This document shows, piece by piece, positions 8,668 through 17,360 of a DNA stretch of 64,000 nt. The position numbers and the translations under genes were made by a program. This DNA is from Anaeromyxobacter oryzae. GTDB taxonomy: Bacteria; Myxococcota; Myxococcia; Myxococcales; Anaeromyxobacteraceae. The stretch spans positions 5,018,481 through 5,082,480 of the forward strand of contig NZ_AP025591.1 of the NCBI RefSeq assembly GCF_023169945.1. The letters run 5' to 3'. The stretch's first letter is position 1. Every line of letters begins with the position of its first letter. The notes beneath the pieces are model-generated. The model saw only the letters and a program-made list of their open reading frames with translations, did not search any database and was not told where the DNA came from.

Positions 8668-8690
8668 GCGGCATGCGCTCGCTGGCGCAG
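8668..8690. promoter_or_regulatory. Shared upstream motif, copy 1
   Basis: 23-bp stretch beginning GCGGCATGCG that matches 34909-34931 at 20 of 23 positions. Both copies lie about 37-40 bp upstream of a minus-strand start codon and have the same orientation. It could be a promoter element or activator site common to the two genes; chance similarity in GC-rich DNA is possible. Confidence 0.35.
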
Positions 8691-8787
8691 CGGCCCTTTC
8701 GGATACCGCGCGCGGGAAGCAGGTGGAGGGACCCTGGACCCCGCCGAAGGCGTGAGAGGGGCGCCGCCACCCCCTCCACGGCCCCCG

Positions 8788-9354
8788 CTAGAAGCCATCC
8801 ATGTTCACGGGCCACATCCCGTGGCGAATCCCGCCGTACCGGCGCACGCAGCTCGCCGGCGCGTCCGGCCGGTCCCACACGATGCCCGCGAACTGGGCGT
8901 CGACCCCGGCCCAGGCCGGGTTCGCGTGCATGGGATCCCCGAGCGCGTAGTGACCGAGCTCATGCAGCAGCTCCGCGGCCTCGAAGCAGCCCATGGAATC
9001 GGGCGGGACGCGGACGGAGATCGTCTTGTTGACGTAGTCGGTGCAGCCCTCGTTGCGGGTCGCCAGGTAGCAGACGTACTCGGGAGTGTCGCGGAACTGG
9101 ATGCGCCAGCCGCCCAGGCGGTGAAGGTTCCAGTACGGCAGCTCCAGGTCGAGGAGGCGGTCCACGCGCGCCTGCGCAGCGGCGAGATCGGCCGGGTTCG
9201 TCTCGAACTCGATGCAGGCACCGTGGCTGTCGAAATCGCACCGCCACGGGTCACAGGCGGTGACGCCCACGGTGAGCGTCGCGAGCGCCGCGAGGAGGAG
9301 TCGCCGTTCCAGTCGGCCGCGCGTCAAGGCGCGCAGAACGTGGCCATGCGGCAT
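8788..9354 (-). CDS. Putative zinc-metalloprotease-like lipoprotein
   Basis: 188-aa predicted lipoprotein of unknown family. From the ATG at 9352-9354 the signal peptide is basic, then hydrophobic (LLLAALATLTVGVTAC), with Cys34 as the lipidation site. The mature part has a zincin motif, HELGH, in LLHELGHYALGDPMH, which could bind zinc with two histidines and use the glutamate as base. Several Cys pairs (CDFDSHGAC and others) suggest disulfides in the periplasm. I cannot assign a peptidase family or confirm a third zinc ligand. It is transcribed away from treS; the 165 bp between them hold no other gene. Confidence 0.62.
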   Translation of the reverse strand: MPHGHVLRALTRGRLERRLLLAALATLTVGVTACDPWRCDFDSHGACIEFETNPADLAAAQARVDRLLDLELPYWNLHRLGGWRIQFRDTPEYVCYLATRNEGCTDYVNKTISVRVPPDSMGCFEAAELLHELGHYALGDPMHANPAWAGVDAQFAGIVWDRPDAPASCVRRYGGIRHGMWPVNMDGF

Positions 9355-9519
9355 GGCCGCGCGGAACGCCCCGCGCGCGCGGCGGCCGCTCCGGGACGCC
9401 CGCCGCCGGGGCCTCCGGGCGGGCGCATGGCCGCGCGGGGCGCGCCTGCCGGGACGCGCGCACACCCCGGCGCGCGCGCGAAGACGGTCTTAACTCATGC
9501 GAGGAGCGGACCCGCACCA

Positions 9520-11178
9520 ATGGCCATCCCGACGCGCAGGCGGGTCGTCGACCCGCTCTGGTTCAAGGACGCAGTCATCTACGAGACGCACGTCAAGTCG
9601 TTCTGCGACTCGAACGGCGACGGCATCGGCGACCTTCGCGGCCTCGTCGAGAAGCTGGATTACCTGCAGGAGCTCGGCGTCTCGTGCCTGTGGCTGCTGC
9701 CGCTCTTCCCGTCGCCGCTCAAGGACGACGGCTACGACATCGCCGACTACCGGAGCATCCACCCCGACTACGGGACCGTGGAGGACTTCCGCGAGCTGGT
9801 CGCGGCGGCGCACGCGCGCAGCATCAAGGTCGTGATCGAGCTCGTGGTGAACCACACCTCGGACCAGCACCCCTGGTTCCAGCGGGCGCGCCGGGCGCCG
9901 CGCGGCACGCCGGAGCGAGACTTCTACGTCTGGAGCGACACCGACCAGAAGTACAGGGAAGCGCGCATCATCTTCACCGACACCGAGAAGTCGAACTGGA
10001 CGTGGGATCCGGAGGCGAAGCAGTACTACTGGCACCGGTTCTTCTCGCACCAGCCGGACCTCAACTTCGAGAGCCCGGCGGTGCTGCGCGAGGTGCTCGA
10101 CGCCCTCCGCTTCTGGGCGGAGATGGGCGTCGACGGGTTCCGGCTCGACGCCGTGCCGTACCTCGTCGAGGCGGACGGCACGAGCTGCGAGAACCTCCCC
10201 GGGACCCACGCGATCATCCGGAAGGTCCGCGCGTTCGTCGACGCGAACTTCCCCGGGCGCATGCTCCTCGCCGAGGCGAACCAGTGGCCCGCCGACGTCC
10301 GGCCGTACTTCGGAGACGGCGACGAGTGCCACATGGCGTTCCACTTCCCGCTCATGCCGCGGATCTTCATGGCGCTGCGGCTCGAGGACGTGGAGCCCAT
10401 CATCGAGATCATGCGGCGCACGCCGCCGATCCCGGACACCTGCCAGTGGGGGCTCTTCCTCCGCAACCACGACGAGCTGACGCTCGAGATGGTGACCGCC
10501 GACGAGCGGGACTACATGTACCTGGCCTACAGCCAGGACCCGCGCATGAAGCTGAACGTCGGGATCCGCCGCCGCCTCGCGCCGCTCATGGACAACAGCC
10601 GCCGGCGGGTGGAGCTGCTGAACTCGCTGCTGTTCTCGTTCCCCGGGACGCCCATCGTCTACTACGGCGACGAGATCGGGATGGGCGACAACATCTACCT
10701 GAAGGACCGGGACGGCGTCCGGACGCCGATGCAGTGGAGCCCGGACCGGAACGCCGGGTTCTCGCGCGCGGATCCGGCGCGGCTCTACGCGGCCCCGATC
10801 TCGGACCCCGTTTACGGGTACCAGGCGGTGAACGTCGAGGCGCAGCTGCGCGACCCCTCGTCGCTCCTCCACTGGATGCGGAACACCATCGCACTCCGCA
10901 AGCTCTTCAAGGCGTTCGGCCGCGGCACGATGGAGTTCCTGCCGGTCGCGAACCGGAAGGTGCTCGCCTACGTGCGTCGCCTCGACGAGGACGTCCTGCT
11001 CTGCGTCGCGAACGTCTCGCGCTTCGCGCAGCCCGCCGAGCTCGACCTCTCCCAGTTCGAGGGCTACTCGCCCATCGAGATCCTCGGCTACACCGAGTTC
11101 CCGCGGATCGGGAAGCTGCCCTACTTCCTCACGCTCGGGCCGTACGGCTTCTACTGGTTCGAGCTGCGCAAGCCCTGA
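9520..11178 (+). CDS. treS: Trehalose synthase (maltose alpha-D-glucosyltransferase)
   Basis: 552-aa GH13 enzyme that interconverts maltose and trehalose. It begins VDPLWFKDAVIYETHVKSF, characteristic of TreS. The catalytic triad is present: nucleophile Asp210 in DGFRLDAVPYL, acid/base Glu252 in LLAEANQWP, and Asp318 in LRNHDELTLE. It is the stand-alone form without the C-terminal maltokinase domain. The ATG at 9520 is chosen because homology starts directly after it; GAGGAG lies 5' at slightly long spacing. The next gene (UBP zinc finger) follows 36 bp later. With malQ nearby it points to maltose/glucan to trehalose conversion for osmoprotection. Confidence 0.95.
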   Translation: MAIPTRRRVVDPLWFKDAVIYETHVKSFCDSNGDGIGDLRGLVEKLDYLQELGVSCLWLLPLFPSPLKDDGYDIADYRSIHPDYGTVEDFRELVAAAHARSIKVVIELVVNHTSDQHPWFQRARRAPRGTPERDFYVWSDTDQKYREARIIFTDTEKSNWTWDPEAKQYYWHRFFSHQPDLNFESPAVLREVLDALRFWAEMGVDGFRLDAVPYLVEADGTSCENLPGTHAIIRKVRAFVDANFPGRMLLAEANQWPADVRPYFGDGDECHMAFHFPLMPRIFMALRLEDVEPIIEIMRRTPPIPDTCQWGLFLRNHDELTLEMVTADERDYMYLAYSQDPRMKLNVGIRRRLAPLMDNSRRRVELLNSLLFSFPGTPIVYYGDEIGMGDNIYLKDRDGVRTPMQWSPDRNAGFSRADPARLYAAPISDPVYGYQAVNVEAQLRDPSSLLHWMRNTIALRKLFKAFGRGTMEFLPVANRKVLAYVRRLDEDVLLCVANVSRFAQPAELDLSQFEGYSPIEILGYTEFPRIGKLPYFLTLGPYGFYWFELRKP

Positions 11179-11214
11179 GGCCAGAGCCCCGCGGAGGGGA
11201 GAAGGAGCGACGAG

Positions 11215-11493
11215 ATGACGTGCGAGCACGCGCGGGAGATCCGGGACGTCACGCCGGATGCCGAGGGGTGCACGGAGTGCCTCGCGAAGGGGGACCGCTG
11301 GGTCCACCTCCGCGAGTGCCTGGTCTGCGGCCACGTCGCCTGCTGCGACTCGTCGAAGAACAAGCACGCGCGCGGGCACTGGAAGAAGACCGGACACCCG
11401 ATCATCCAGTCGTTCGAGCCGGGCGAGGACTGGCGGTGGTGCTACGAGGACGACGACTACCTCGACGCCGAGCAGCCCGGCGCGCAGCCATGA
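11215..11493 (+). CDS. UBP-type zinc finger protein
   Basis: 92-aa protein consisting of one ZnF-UBP domain. Metal-ligand pattern: CEH near the start, CTEC, CLVCGHVACCDSS, then KHARGHWKKTGHPIIQSFEP, which is the family's signature. In eukaryotes the fold binds the C-terminus of ubiquitin; bacterial members are short and of unknown role. It lies 36 bp after treS with GGAGAAGGAG before the ATG, so the two are probably cotranscribed. It ends 12 bp from the convergent sensor kinase. Confidence 0.9.
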   Translation: MTCEHAREIRDVTPDAEGCTECLAKGDRWVHLRECLVCGHVACCDSSKNKHARGHWKKTGHPIIQSFEPGEDWRWCYEDDDYLDAEQPGAQP

Positions 11494-11505
11494 CGCACGC
11501 GCCCG

Positions 11506-13659
11506 TCACGTCGCGCCGGCCGCCGGCGCGGGTGGCAGGTGCACCGTGAAGCGGCTCCCGCGCCCCGGCGTGGACTGGACGGCGACGTGGCCGCCGTGCG
11601 CCTCGACGATGAGCCGCGCGATGTACAGCCCGAGGCCGAGCCCCTCCGGCTGCCTCGCGCCGGCCACGCGGTAGAAGCGGCCGAAGATGCGCGTGACGTC
11701 CTCGGGAGGGATCCCCACGCCGTGGTCGACGACGGCGATCTCGACGTCGCCGCCGGCCGTCGAGGCGACGGACACCTCGACCGGCGTCTCCGGCGCGGAG
11801 TACTTGAGCGCGTTCGAGAGCAGGTTCACGACGACGCGCTCGATCCGGCCGGGGTCCGCGTCGACCAACGGTACGTCGTCCTCGATCGCGAGCTGGATCC
11901 GATCGGGCGGCAGCGGAGCGGCGAGCCGGTGGAGGACGTCCCGCAGGAACGACCGGAGGTCCACCGGGACGCGCGCGAGCGGCAGGTGCCCGGACTCGAG
12001 CAGGACCATCTCCCCGAGGTCCTGGAGCATCCCGGCCATGCGCTCGCTGGTCCGGACGATGGCGTCGGCGCGCTCGGCGATCCGCTCCGGCACGCCCGTC
12101 GTCCGCCGGATGAGGTGCGCGTGCATCAGGACCGCGTGCAGCGGTGTCCGGAGGTCGTGCGACACCATCCGGAGGAGGTCCTCGCGCATCTCGAGGAGCC
12201 CGTGCTCCGTGGTCACGTCGAACACCGCCGCGACCGCGCCGACCCGGTTCCCCGCCGGATCGCGGACCGGCGCGGCGCTCACCGTGAGCCAGGTCGTCGG
12301 TCCACCCTGCCGGGCCGGCGCGCGCGCGTACGTCTCGCCGGGGACGGTCTCGCCGCGGAGCGCGCGCATCACGGGCGTCGCGTCGACGGGCAGCGGCCGG
12401 CCGTCCCCGCCGATCAGGCGGAACGCCGGGGACCGTTCCCGCGCCGGGAGGTTCCGCTCGCCGGGCGCGTAGTCCATGAGCGCCTCCGCGGCGGCGTTCA
12501 TGCGCAGGATCCGCCCCTCGGGATCGTAGACGATGACGCCGGCCGGGATCGCGGCGAGGACCGCGTCGAGCTCGGCCGCGGTCCGGGTCGCGCCGGCCGC
12601 GGCGGCCTCGGCGGCGCGGCGCGCGAGGACGAGGCTCGTCGTCTCCCAGAGCGCGCCGAGCAGCGCCGGGCGGCCCCCGTGCTGCACTCGCGAGACGTGC
12701 GACGAGAAGTGACGGACGCTGCCATCCGGGAACACGGCCTCGTACGCGTCGACGTGCAGCGGCGCCCCGGTCTGGAGGACGACGGCGAGGCCGGGTCCGA
12801 CGATGGGCGAGCCGCTCGCCGGCGCGACGCCGCTCCAGACCTCCTCGAACGTCCGCCCGACGGGATCCAGCTCGGGGTGCGGCGTGAGGGACCGGTACGC
12901 CGGGTTCACCTTGACGAACCGGAGCTCCGCGTCCGCGAGGGCGAGCCCGGGCATGCTCGCCTGGAACAGCTGCTCGAGGAGCGCCGTCTGCTCCTCCGCG
13001 ATCGCGACCTGCTCGCGGAGCGCCTCCTGCACGCGCGCGAGCTCGAGCGCCTTCGCGCCGAGCGCCTCCGCGTATCGCTCGGCCGCCTCCCGGAGCGTGC
13101 GCTCCTCCTCGTACCGCCGCGCCCGCGCGAGGGCCGCCGCGCACTCGCTCGCGATGGCGTGCAGCAGCGCCTGCCCGGTCGGATCGAGCGGCGACGGTCG
13201 CGCGAACGTGAGCCCGAGCGCGCCGATCGACCGGCCCTCGACGCGCAGCGGAACGGTGATCCACGCCTGATCGCCCCGCGCGCGGCACGCCTCCGCGAGG
13301 TCGGGGTAACGCGACGCGATCTCCTCCGGGTTCGCGAGGAGCACCGTCGCGCCGGTCCGCACGGCGTCGCTCGGCGGCAGCGACGCGGAGACGGGGAAGG
13401 TGCCGAGCGCCGCCGCCGCGTCCGCCGGCTCGCCGTGCGCGTGGACGATCCGGAGCGTGTCGGGCGACGTGCGCCAGGCGATGCTGCCGCCGGTCGCTCC
13501 GAAGAGCGCCCGGGCCTGCTCGAACACGGAGGCCGCGACGTCCGCGCCGGTGATCGCGGCGGAGAACCCGGACACCGCGGCGCGGAGCGCGTGCGGCCCG
13601 AGCACGCTCTCGACCGGGCGCGCGGCGCCCTGCTCTCGATGTTCCCCCGGATCCGGCAT
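11506..13659 (-). CDS. GAF-PAS-PAS sensor histidine kinase
   Basis: 717-aa soluble hybrid-type sensor without transmembrane segments. Domain order: GAF about 35-180, coiled coil 183-232, PAS about 232-345, second PAS about 370-480, HisKA with His501 in MVSHDLRTPLHAV, HATPase with N-box NLLSNALKYSAPE and G-boxes DHGVGIPPED and GLGLGLYIARLI. No receiver domain and no response-regulator gene is adjacent, so it is an orphan kinase. GAF and PAS domains suggest a small cytoplasmic ligand, redox or light cue; no chromophore Cys is obvious. Lying among glucan and osmolyte genes, it may report on osmotic or carbon state (inference). Confidence 0.93.
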   Translation of the reverse strand: MPDPGEHREQGAARPVESVLGPHALRAAVSGFSAAITGADVAASVFEQARALFGATGGSIAWRTSPDTLRIVHAHGEPADAAAALGTFPVSASLPPSDAVRTGATVLLANPEEIASRYPDLAEACRARGDQAWITVPLRVEGRSIGALGLTFARPSPLDPTGQALLHAIASECAAALARARRYEEERTLREAAERYAEALGAKALELARVQEALREQVAIAEEQTALLEQLFQASMPGLALADAELRFVKVNPAYRSLTPHPELDPVGRTFEEVWSGVAPASGSPIVGPGLAVVLQTGAPLHVDAYEAVFPDGSVRHFSSHVSRVQHGGRPALLGALWETTSLVLARRAAEAAAAGATRTAAELDAVLAAIPAGVIVYDPEGRILRMNAAAEALMDYAPGERNLPARERSPAFRLIGGDGRPLPVDATPVMRALRGETVPGETYARAPARQGGPTTWLTVSAAPVRDPAGNRVGAVAAVFDVTTEHGLLEMREDLLRMVSHDLRTPLHAVLMHAHLIRRTTGVPERIAERADAIVRTSERMAGMLQDLGEMVLLESGHLPLARVPVDLRSFLRDVLHRLAAPLPPDRIQLAIEDDVPLVDADPGRIERVVVNLLSNALKYSAPETPVEVSVASTAGGDVEIAVVDHGVGIPPEDVTRIFGRFYRVAGARQPEGLGLGLYIARLIVEAHGGHVAVQSTPGRGSRFTVHLPPAPAAGAT

Positions 13660-13765
13660 GCCCGGTGCTCTCGGCGTGAACGTTCGTAATACTCCCTGCC
13701 GGCGGCAGCCAGGGATGCCCCTGGGGTCCGGGGGGTACGCCGGACGAGGGAGGCCGGAGGCGGGG

Positions 13766-15283
13766 CTACCGCCCGTACAGCGACGCGAGCCGGGCGAGCC
13801 GCGACGCGAGCGCCGGCGTGAGCGCCTCCTCGCGCACGCGCCATCGCCAGTTGCCGCCGAGCGTCGCCGGCCGGTTCATCCGGGCGTCGGAGCCGAGCCC
13901 GAGCACGTCCTGGAGCGGCACGACGGCGGTATCCGCCACCGAGCCGAGCGCCGCGCGGATCATCGTCCAGTTCATCTCGCGGCCGTCGGTGCCGAGGTAC
14001 TCGCGCGCCATGGCCTTCTCGCGCGCAACGTCGTCCGCCGTCCGGACGCTGCCCTCCGCCCCTCCGTCCCACCAGCCGAGGACCGTGTCGTTGTCGTGCG
14101 TCCCGGTGTACGCGACGAGGTCGCGCGCGTAGTTGTGCGGCCGGAACGTCGGCGCCTGGGGGTCGTTGCCGAACGCGAACTGGAGCACCGCCATGCCGGG
14201 GAGGCCGAAGCGCCGCCTGAGCGCCTCGACCTCCGGGGTGATGACGCCGAGGTTCTCGGCCACGAACGGCAGCGGTCCGAGCGCGCGCTGCAGCGCCTCG
14301 AACAGCTCGGCGCCGGGCCCGGGGACCCACCGGCCCTGCTCGGCGGTGACCGCGTCGGCGGGGATCTCCCAGTACGCCTCGAACCCGCGGAAGTGGTCGA
14401 GCCGGATCCGGTCCACGAGCGCGAGCGTCCGCCTCACGCGCGCGATCCAGAACCGGTACCCGTCCCTCGCGATCGCGTCCCAGTCGTAGAGCGGGTTGCC
14501 CCAGCGCTGGCCGGTCGCGCTGAAGTAGTCGGGTGGGACGCCCGCGACGACCGCCGGCTCACCGGACGCGTCGAGCCGGAACAGGTCCGGCCGCGCCCAG
14601 ACGTCGGCGGAGTCGTGCGCGACGAAGATGGGGAGATCGCCGAGGACGGCGATCCCGAGGGCGCGGCAGCGGGCGCGCAGGGCGCTCCACTGCTGGAAGA
14701 AGGCGTGCTGCGCGAACACCTCCGCGGAGATCGCCTCGGCGAAGCGGGCCCGCGCGTCGTCGAGCGCGGCCGGGTCGCGACGCGCGAGCGGCGTGCGCCA
14801 GCGCGTCCACGGGGCGCCCTCGTGGAGGTCCTTCAGCACCGCGAAGAGCGCCCAGTCCTCGAGCCACTCCGCCTCCCGCGCGCGGAAGTCCGCGAGCTCG
14901 GCCGCCTGCTCCGCGCTCGCGCCGGCCGCGAACGTGAGGGCGGCGCGGGCCAGCCGCGCCCGCTTCCAGGCGAGCGCCCCCGCGAGCTCGGCCCGGCCGG
15001 GCGCGGCCGCCGGCGCGCCGGCGAGGTCCGCGTCGTCGAGCCACCCCTCGTTCCGGAGCACCTCGAGCGAGACGAGGAGCGGGTTCCCCGCCGCGGACGA
15101 CAGCGCCTGGTAGGGAGAGTCGCCGAAGCCGGTCGGCGAGAGCGGCAGCACCTGCCAGAGCCGCTGCCCCGCGTCGGAGAGCCACGTCGCGAACCGGTGG
15201 GCGCCGGCGCCGAGGTCGCCCGCGCCGTGCGGACCGGGCAGGGAGGTCGGGTGGAGCAGGATCCCGCTGCGGCGGTCGCGCAT
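13766..15283 (-). CDS. malQ: 4-alpha-glucanotransferase (amylomaltase)
   Basis: 505-aa GH77 enzyme that transfers maltosyl and longer glucan units. It starts RRSGILLHPTSLPGPHGAGD, the usual N-terminus. Catalytic residues are in place: Asp296 in IRLDHFRGFEAYW, Glu343 in FVAENLGVITPE and Asp397 in YTGTHDNDTVLGWW. Length is normal for the bacterial short type. It is transcribed toward the sensor kinase start, with the MscS-like gene 13 bp upstream, so it likely shares a transcript with the MscS-like and glycosyltransferase genes. Confidence 0.96.
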   Translation of the reverse strand: MRDRRSGILLHPTSLPGPHGAGDLGAGAHRFATWLSDAGQRLWQVLPLSPTGFGDSPYQALSSAAGNPLLVSLEVLRNEGWLDDADLAGAPAAAPGRAELAGALAWKRARLARAALTFAAGASAEQAAELADFRAREAEWLEDWALFAVLKDLHEGAPWTRWRTPLARRDPAALDDARARFAEAISAEVFAQHAFFQQWSALRARCRALGIAVLGDLPIFVAHDSADVWARPDLFRLDASGEPAVVAGVPPDYFSATGQRWGNPLYDWDAIARDGYRFWIARVRRTLALVDRIRLDHFRGFEAYWEIPADAVTAEQGRWVPGPGAELFEALQRALGPLPFVAENLGVITPEVEALRRRFGLPGMAVLQFAFGNDPQAPTFRPHNYARDLVAYTGTHDNDTVLGWWDGGAEGSVRTADDVAREKAMAREYLGTDGREMNWTMIRAALGSVADTAVVPLQDVLGLGSDARMNRPATLGGNWRWRVREEALTPALASRLARLASLYGR

Positions 15284-15296
15284 GCCGATCCCGGCG

Positions 15297-16019
15297 CTAG
15301 AGGTGCTGGATACGCCCGGGCTCGTCGCGCTCCTCGTCCTCGGGCGGCGCCCCGTCCGCGGGGAGGTGGCGATCCAGCGCCCGGGCCACCGCGTCGCGCG
15401 CGCCGAGCCCCACGGCGAGCGCTCCGGCGAGCGCGAGGCCGCCGAGGAGGATCGCGAACGCGATCGTCACGAGGCCCCCTCCGACGCCGACGTGCTCGAG
15501 CGCCATGGAGGCGGCGAGCACGAGCACGAGCCACTTCACGCCGATGGACAGGTGGCGAGCCTGCTGGATCTGCTGGTTCACCGCGCTGATGAGCACGCTC
15601 CGCTCGAGGAAGCGCGCCGCGCCGATGCCGACGAGCAGGATGATGGCGCCGACCACGAGCCGCGGCAGGAACGAGAGCATCGACAGCCCGACCGCGGTCG
15701 TCGTGCTCGCCCCGAGCACGTCGAGCGCGAGGGCGAGGCCGCCCAGGATCACGAACCAGAACGCGCCGCGGGCGACGAGCCAGGACGGCTCGTGGTGCGG
15801 CTCGAGGCTGCGCCCGGTCGTCATGCCCCACTCGCGCGCACGGCGGTCGAACCCGACGCGAGCGAGGACGCGGCGCAGCACCGTGCGGACGAGGAAGGCG
15901 GCCGCCAGCGCGCAGACGAGCACGATCACCATCGCGACGACCCCCGGCAGGTCCGCGACGAGCACCGCGCCCAGGCGGTCGAACGCTTCTGACAGCACCC
16001 TCGCGACGCGTTCCCACAT
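15297..16019 (-). CDS. MscS-related membrane protein (conserved TM-helix family)
   Basis: 240-aa integral membrane protein with about five hydrophobic segments. The motifs SMLSFLPRLVVGAIILLVGIG and a later GGLALAGALAVGLGARDAVARAL resemble the conserved TM helix repeat found in small-conductance mechanosensitive channel relatives; the second is like the pore helix plus GLGA(x)D segment of MscS. The C-terminus is short and acidic, lacking the large cytoplasmic MscS vestibule. The ATG at 16017-16019 is 14 bp from the glycosyltransferase stop. Probably an osmotically relevant channel; function inferred from family only. Confidence 0.8.
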   Translation of the reverse strand: MWERVARVLSEAFDRLGAVLVADLPGVVAMVIVLVCALAAAFLVRTVLRRVLARVGFDRRAREWGMTTGRSLEPHHEPSWLVARGAFWFVILGGLALALDVLGASTTTAVGLSMLSFLPRLVVGAIILLVGIGAARFLERSVLISAVNQQIQQARHLSIGVKWLVLVLAASMALEHVGVGGGLVTIAFAILLGGLALAGALAVGLGARDAVARALDRHLPADGAPPEDEERDEPGRIQHL

Positions 16020-16033
16020 GACGTCCTCCGCGA

Positions 16034-17260
16034 TCAGGGAGTGAACCGATCGGGCCACCGCCACCGCGAGATGAGGTACGGCTTCTCCGCCTCGAACGCG
16101 GCGCAGAGCCGCTCGACGCGGGCGTCCGCGTCGGCGGCGGAGAGCGCGGCGACCTCGTTCACGAAGCTCGCCACCCACCCGAGGTAGATTGGTGTCAGCG
16201 AACGGAGCAGCTGCTCGCGATCCATGCTCCGCACGCGCCAGCCGATCGCGAAGTCGTAGACGATGCGCGCCCACAGCGCGTCCGGGACGCGGAACGCCTC
16301 GGGCGGATCCCGCGGGATGCGCTGCAGCGCGAGGAGCGTCTGCGGTGGCAGCACGACGCTCCACAGCGGGCGCAGGTCCTGCCAGCCGAGGGCGAACGCG
16401 GAGACGAGCGGGCCGGGGGCGGGGGCGGGACCGGGGTCGTCGGGCGCGTGCTCGTCGCCCGTCGTCGCGACCGGGTGCGAGCCGCGGACGCGCTGCCAGC
16501 GCGCCGCATGCAGGGTCATCTCGTGGAACACCGCGCCGAGGACCTTCGAGATCGCCTGGGAGACGTCGCCGGGCTGCGCCGGGGGCCGCGTGCGGGGCCC
16601 GAGGTAGACCTGGGCCATCCGGCATTCCCGCGCGATCGCCTTGGTGATCACCCAGAGATCGGCGCCGGCGTAGGCGGGGTCGGTGCGCCACGCCTCGTCG
16701 CGCAGCAGCGCCTCGGCGAGGCGCCGAGACAGCACGATCTCCGACCCGAGCGGCTGACGCAGGCGGTGGCCGAACAGGGCCCGCGTGAGCGGGTACACGA
16801 CGCCCGTGACGAGCACGCCATCGAAGCGGCGGCGCGCGTAGGCGGGCGCGACGAGATCGAACCCGCCGACGAGCACGGGGTCGAGGAGCGCCTTCAGCCA
16901 CCGCGGGTCCGACGGCCGCGGCATCGGCTCGAGGAGCGCGCACGCCGGCGCGCCCAGCGACGCCGCCACCTCGAGGAGCGTCGGCAGCGCCGCCTGGGGC
17001 CCGCTGTAACCGCCCGTGTAGTAGGCGGGTGGCTCGGGCGGGCCCTGGCCGGCGAGCGGCAGCGGCTCGCCGGGGGTGACCGCGCCGCGGGGATCGCCGG
17101 TGAGCAGGAGCGACAGGCCGGCCTTCCCCGGGAAGGCCTCGCGGAGCCCTGCCTGGAGCGCGAGGGCCGCCTCGCTCGCGGCGAGCCGGTCCGGCTCGGC
17201 CGGGATCCCGATCACCACCTCCGGGGCGAGCGCCTCCCCCGCTCTCGTCGGCTCGAGCAC
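16034..17260 (-). CDS. GT-A-type glycosyltransferase, possibly compatible-solute synthase
   Basis: 408-aa glycosyltransferase-like protein. Segments GFDLVAPAYARRRFDG and YPLTRALFGHRLRQPLGSE resemble glucosylglycerate/mannosylglycerate-synthase-like enzymes, where a (K)RY-containing strand and RQP(I/L)G motif are typical. A DxD-like donor site is not obvious; TDPAYAGADLWVITK may be the acceptor/metal region. The GTG at 17258-17260 is a weak start; an alternative GTG lies about 14 codons downstream, next to a GGAGG. Adjacency to an MscS-type gene, malQ and treS fits osmolyte synthesis. Substrate not established. Confidence 0.6.
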   Translation of the reverse strand: MLEPTRAGEALAPEVVIGIPAEPDRLAASEAALALQAGLREAFPGKAGLSLLLTGDPRGAVTPGEPLPLAGQGPPEPPAYYTGGYSGPQAALPTLLEVAASLGAPACALLEPMPRPSDPRWLKALLDPVLVGGFDLVAPAYARRRFDGVLVTGVVYPLTRALFGHRLRQPLGSEIVLSRRLAEALLRDEAWRTDPAYAGADLWVITKAIARECRMAQVYLGPRTRPPAQPGDVSQAISKVLGAVFHEMTLHAARWQRVRGSHPVATTGDEHAPDDPGPAPAPGPLVSAFALGWQDLRPLWSVVLPPQTLLALQRIPRDPPEAFRVPDALWARIVYDFAIGWRVRSMDREQLLRSLTPIYLGWVASFVNEVAALSAADADARVERLCAAFEAEKPYLISRWRWPDRFTP

Positions 17261-17310
17261 GGGGAGAAGCTAACGCGGTTCGGGGCGCCGCGCGGCGCGG
17301 TCATCTGGGA

Positions 17311-17327
17311 CGGAGGCTGTGCCTCCG
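17311..17327. terminator. Short hairpin after the TPR lipoprotein gene
   Basis: Arms CGGAGGC (17311-17317) and GCCTCCG (17321-17327) with a 3-base loop, 34 bp downstream of the TPR lipoprotein stop on the minus strand. No T-run follows, so terminator function is tentative. Confidence 0.4.
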
Positions 17328-17360
17328 CTGCGCGGGGGCCCCTCCGTGCGTGCCTTCTCG

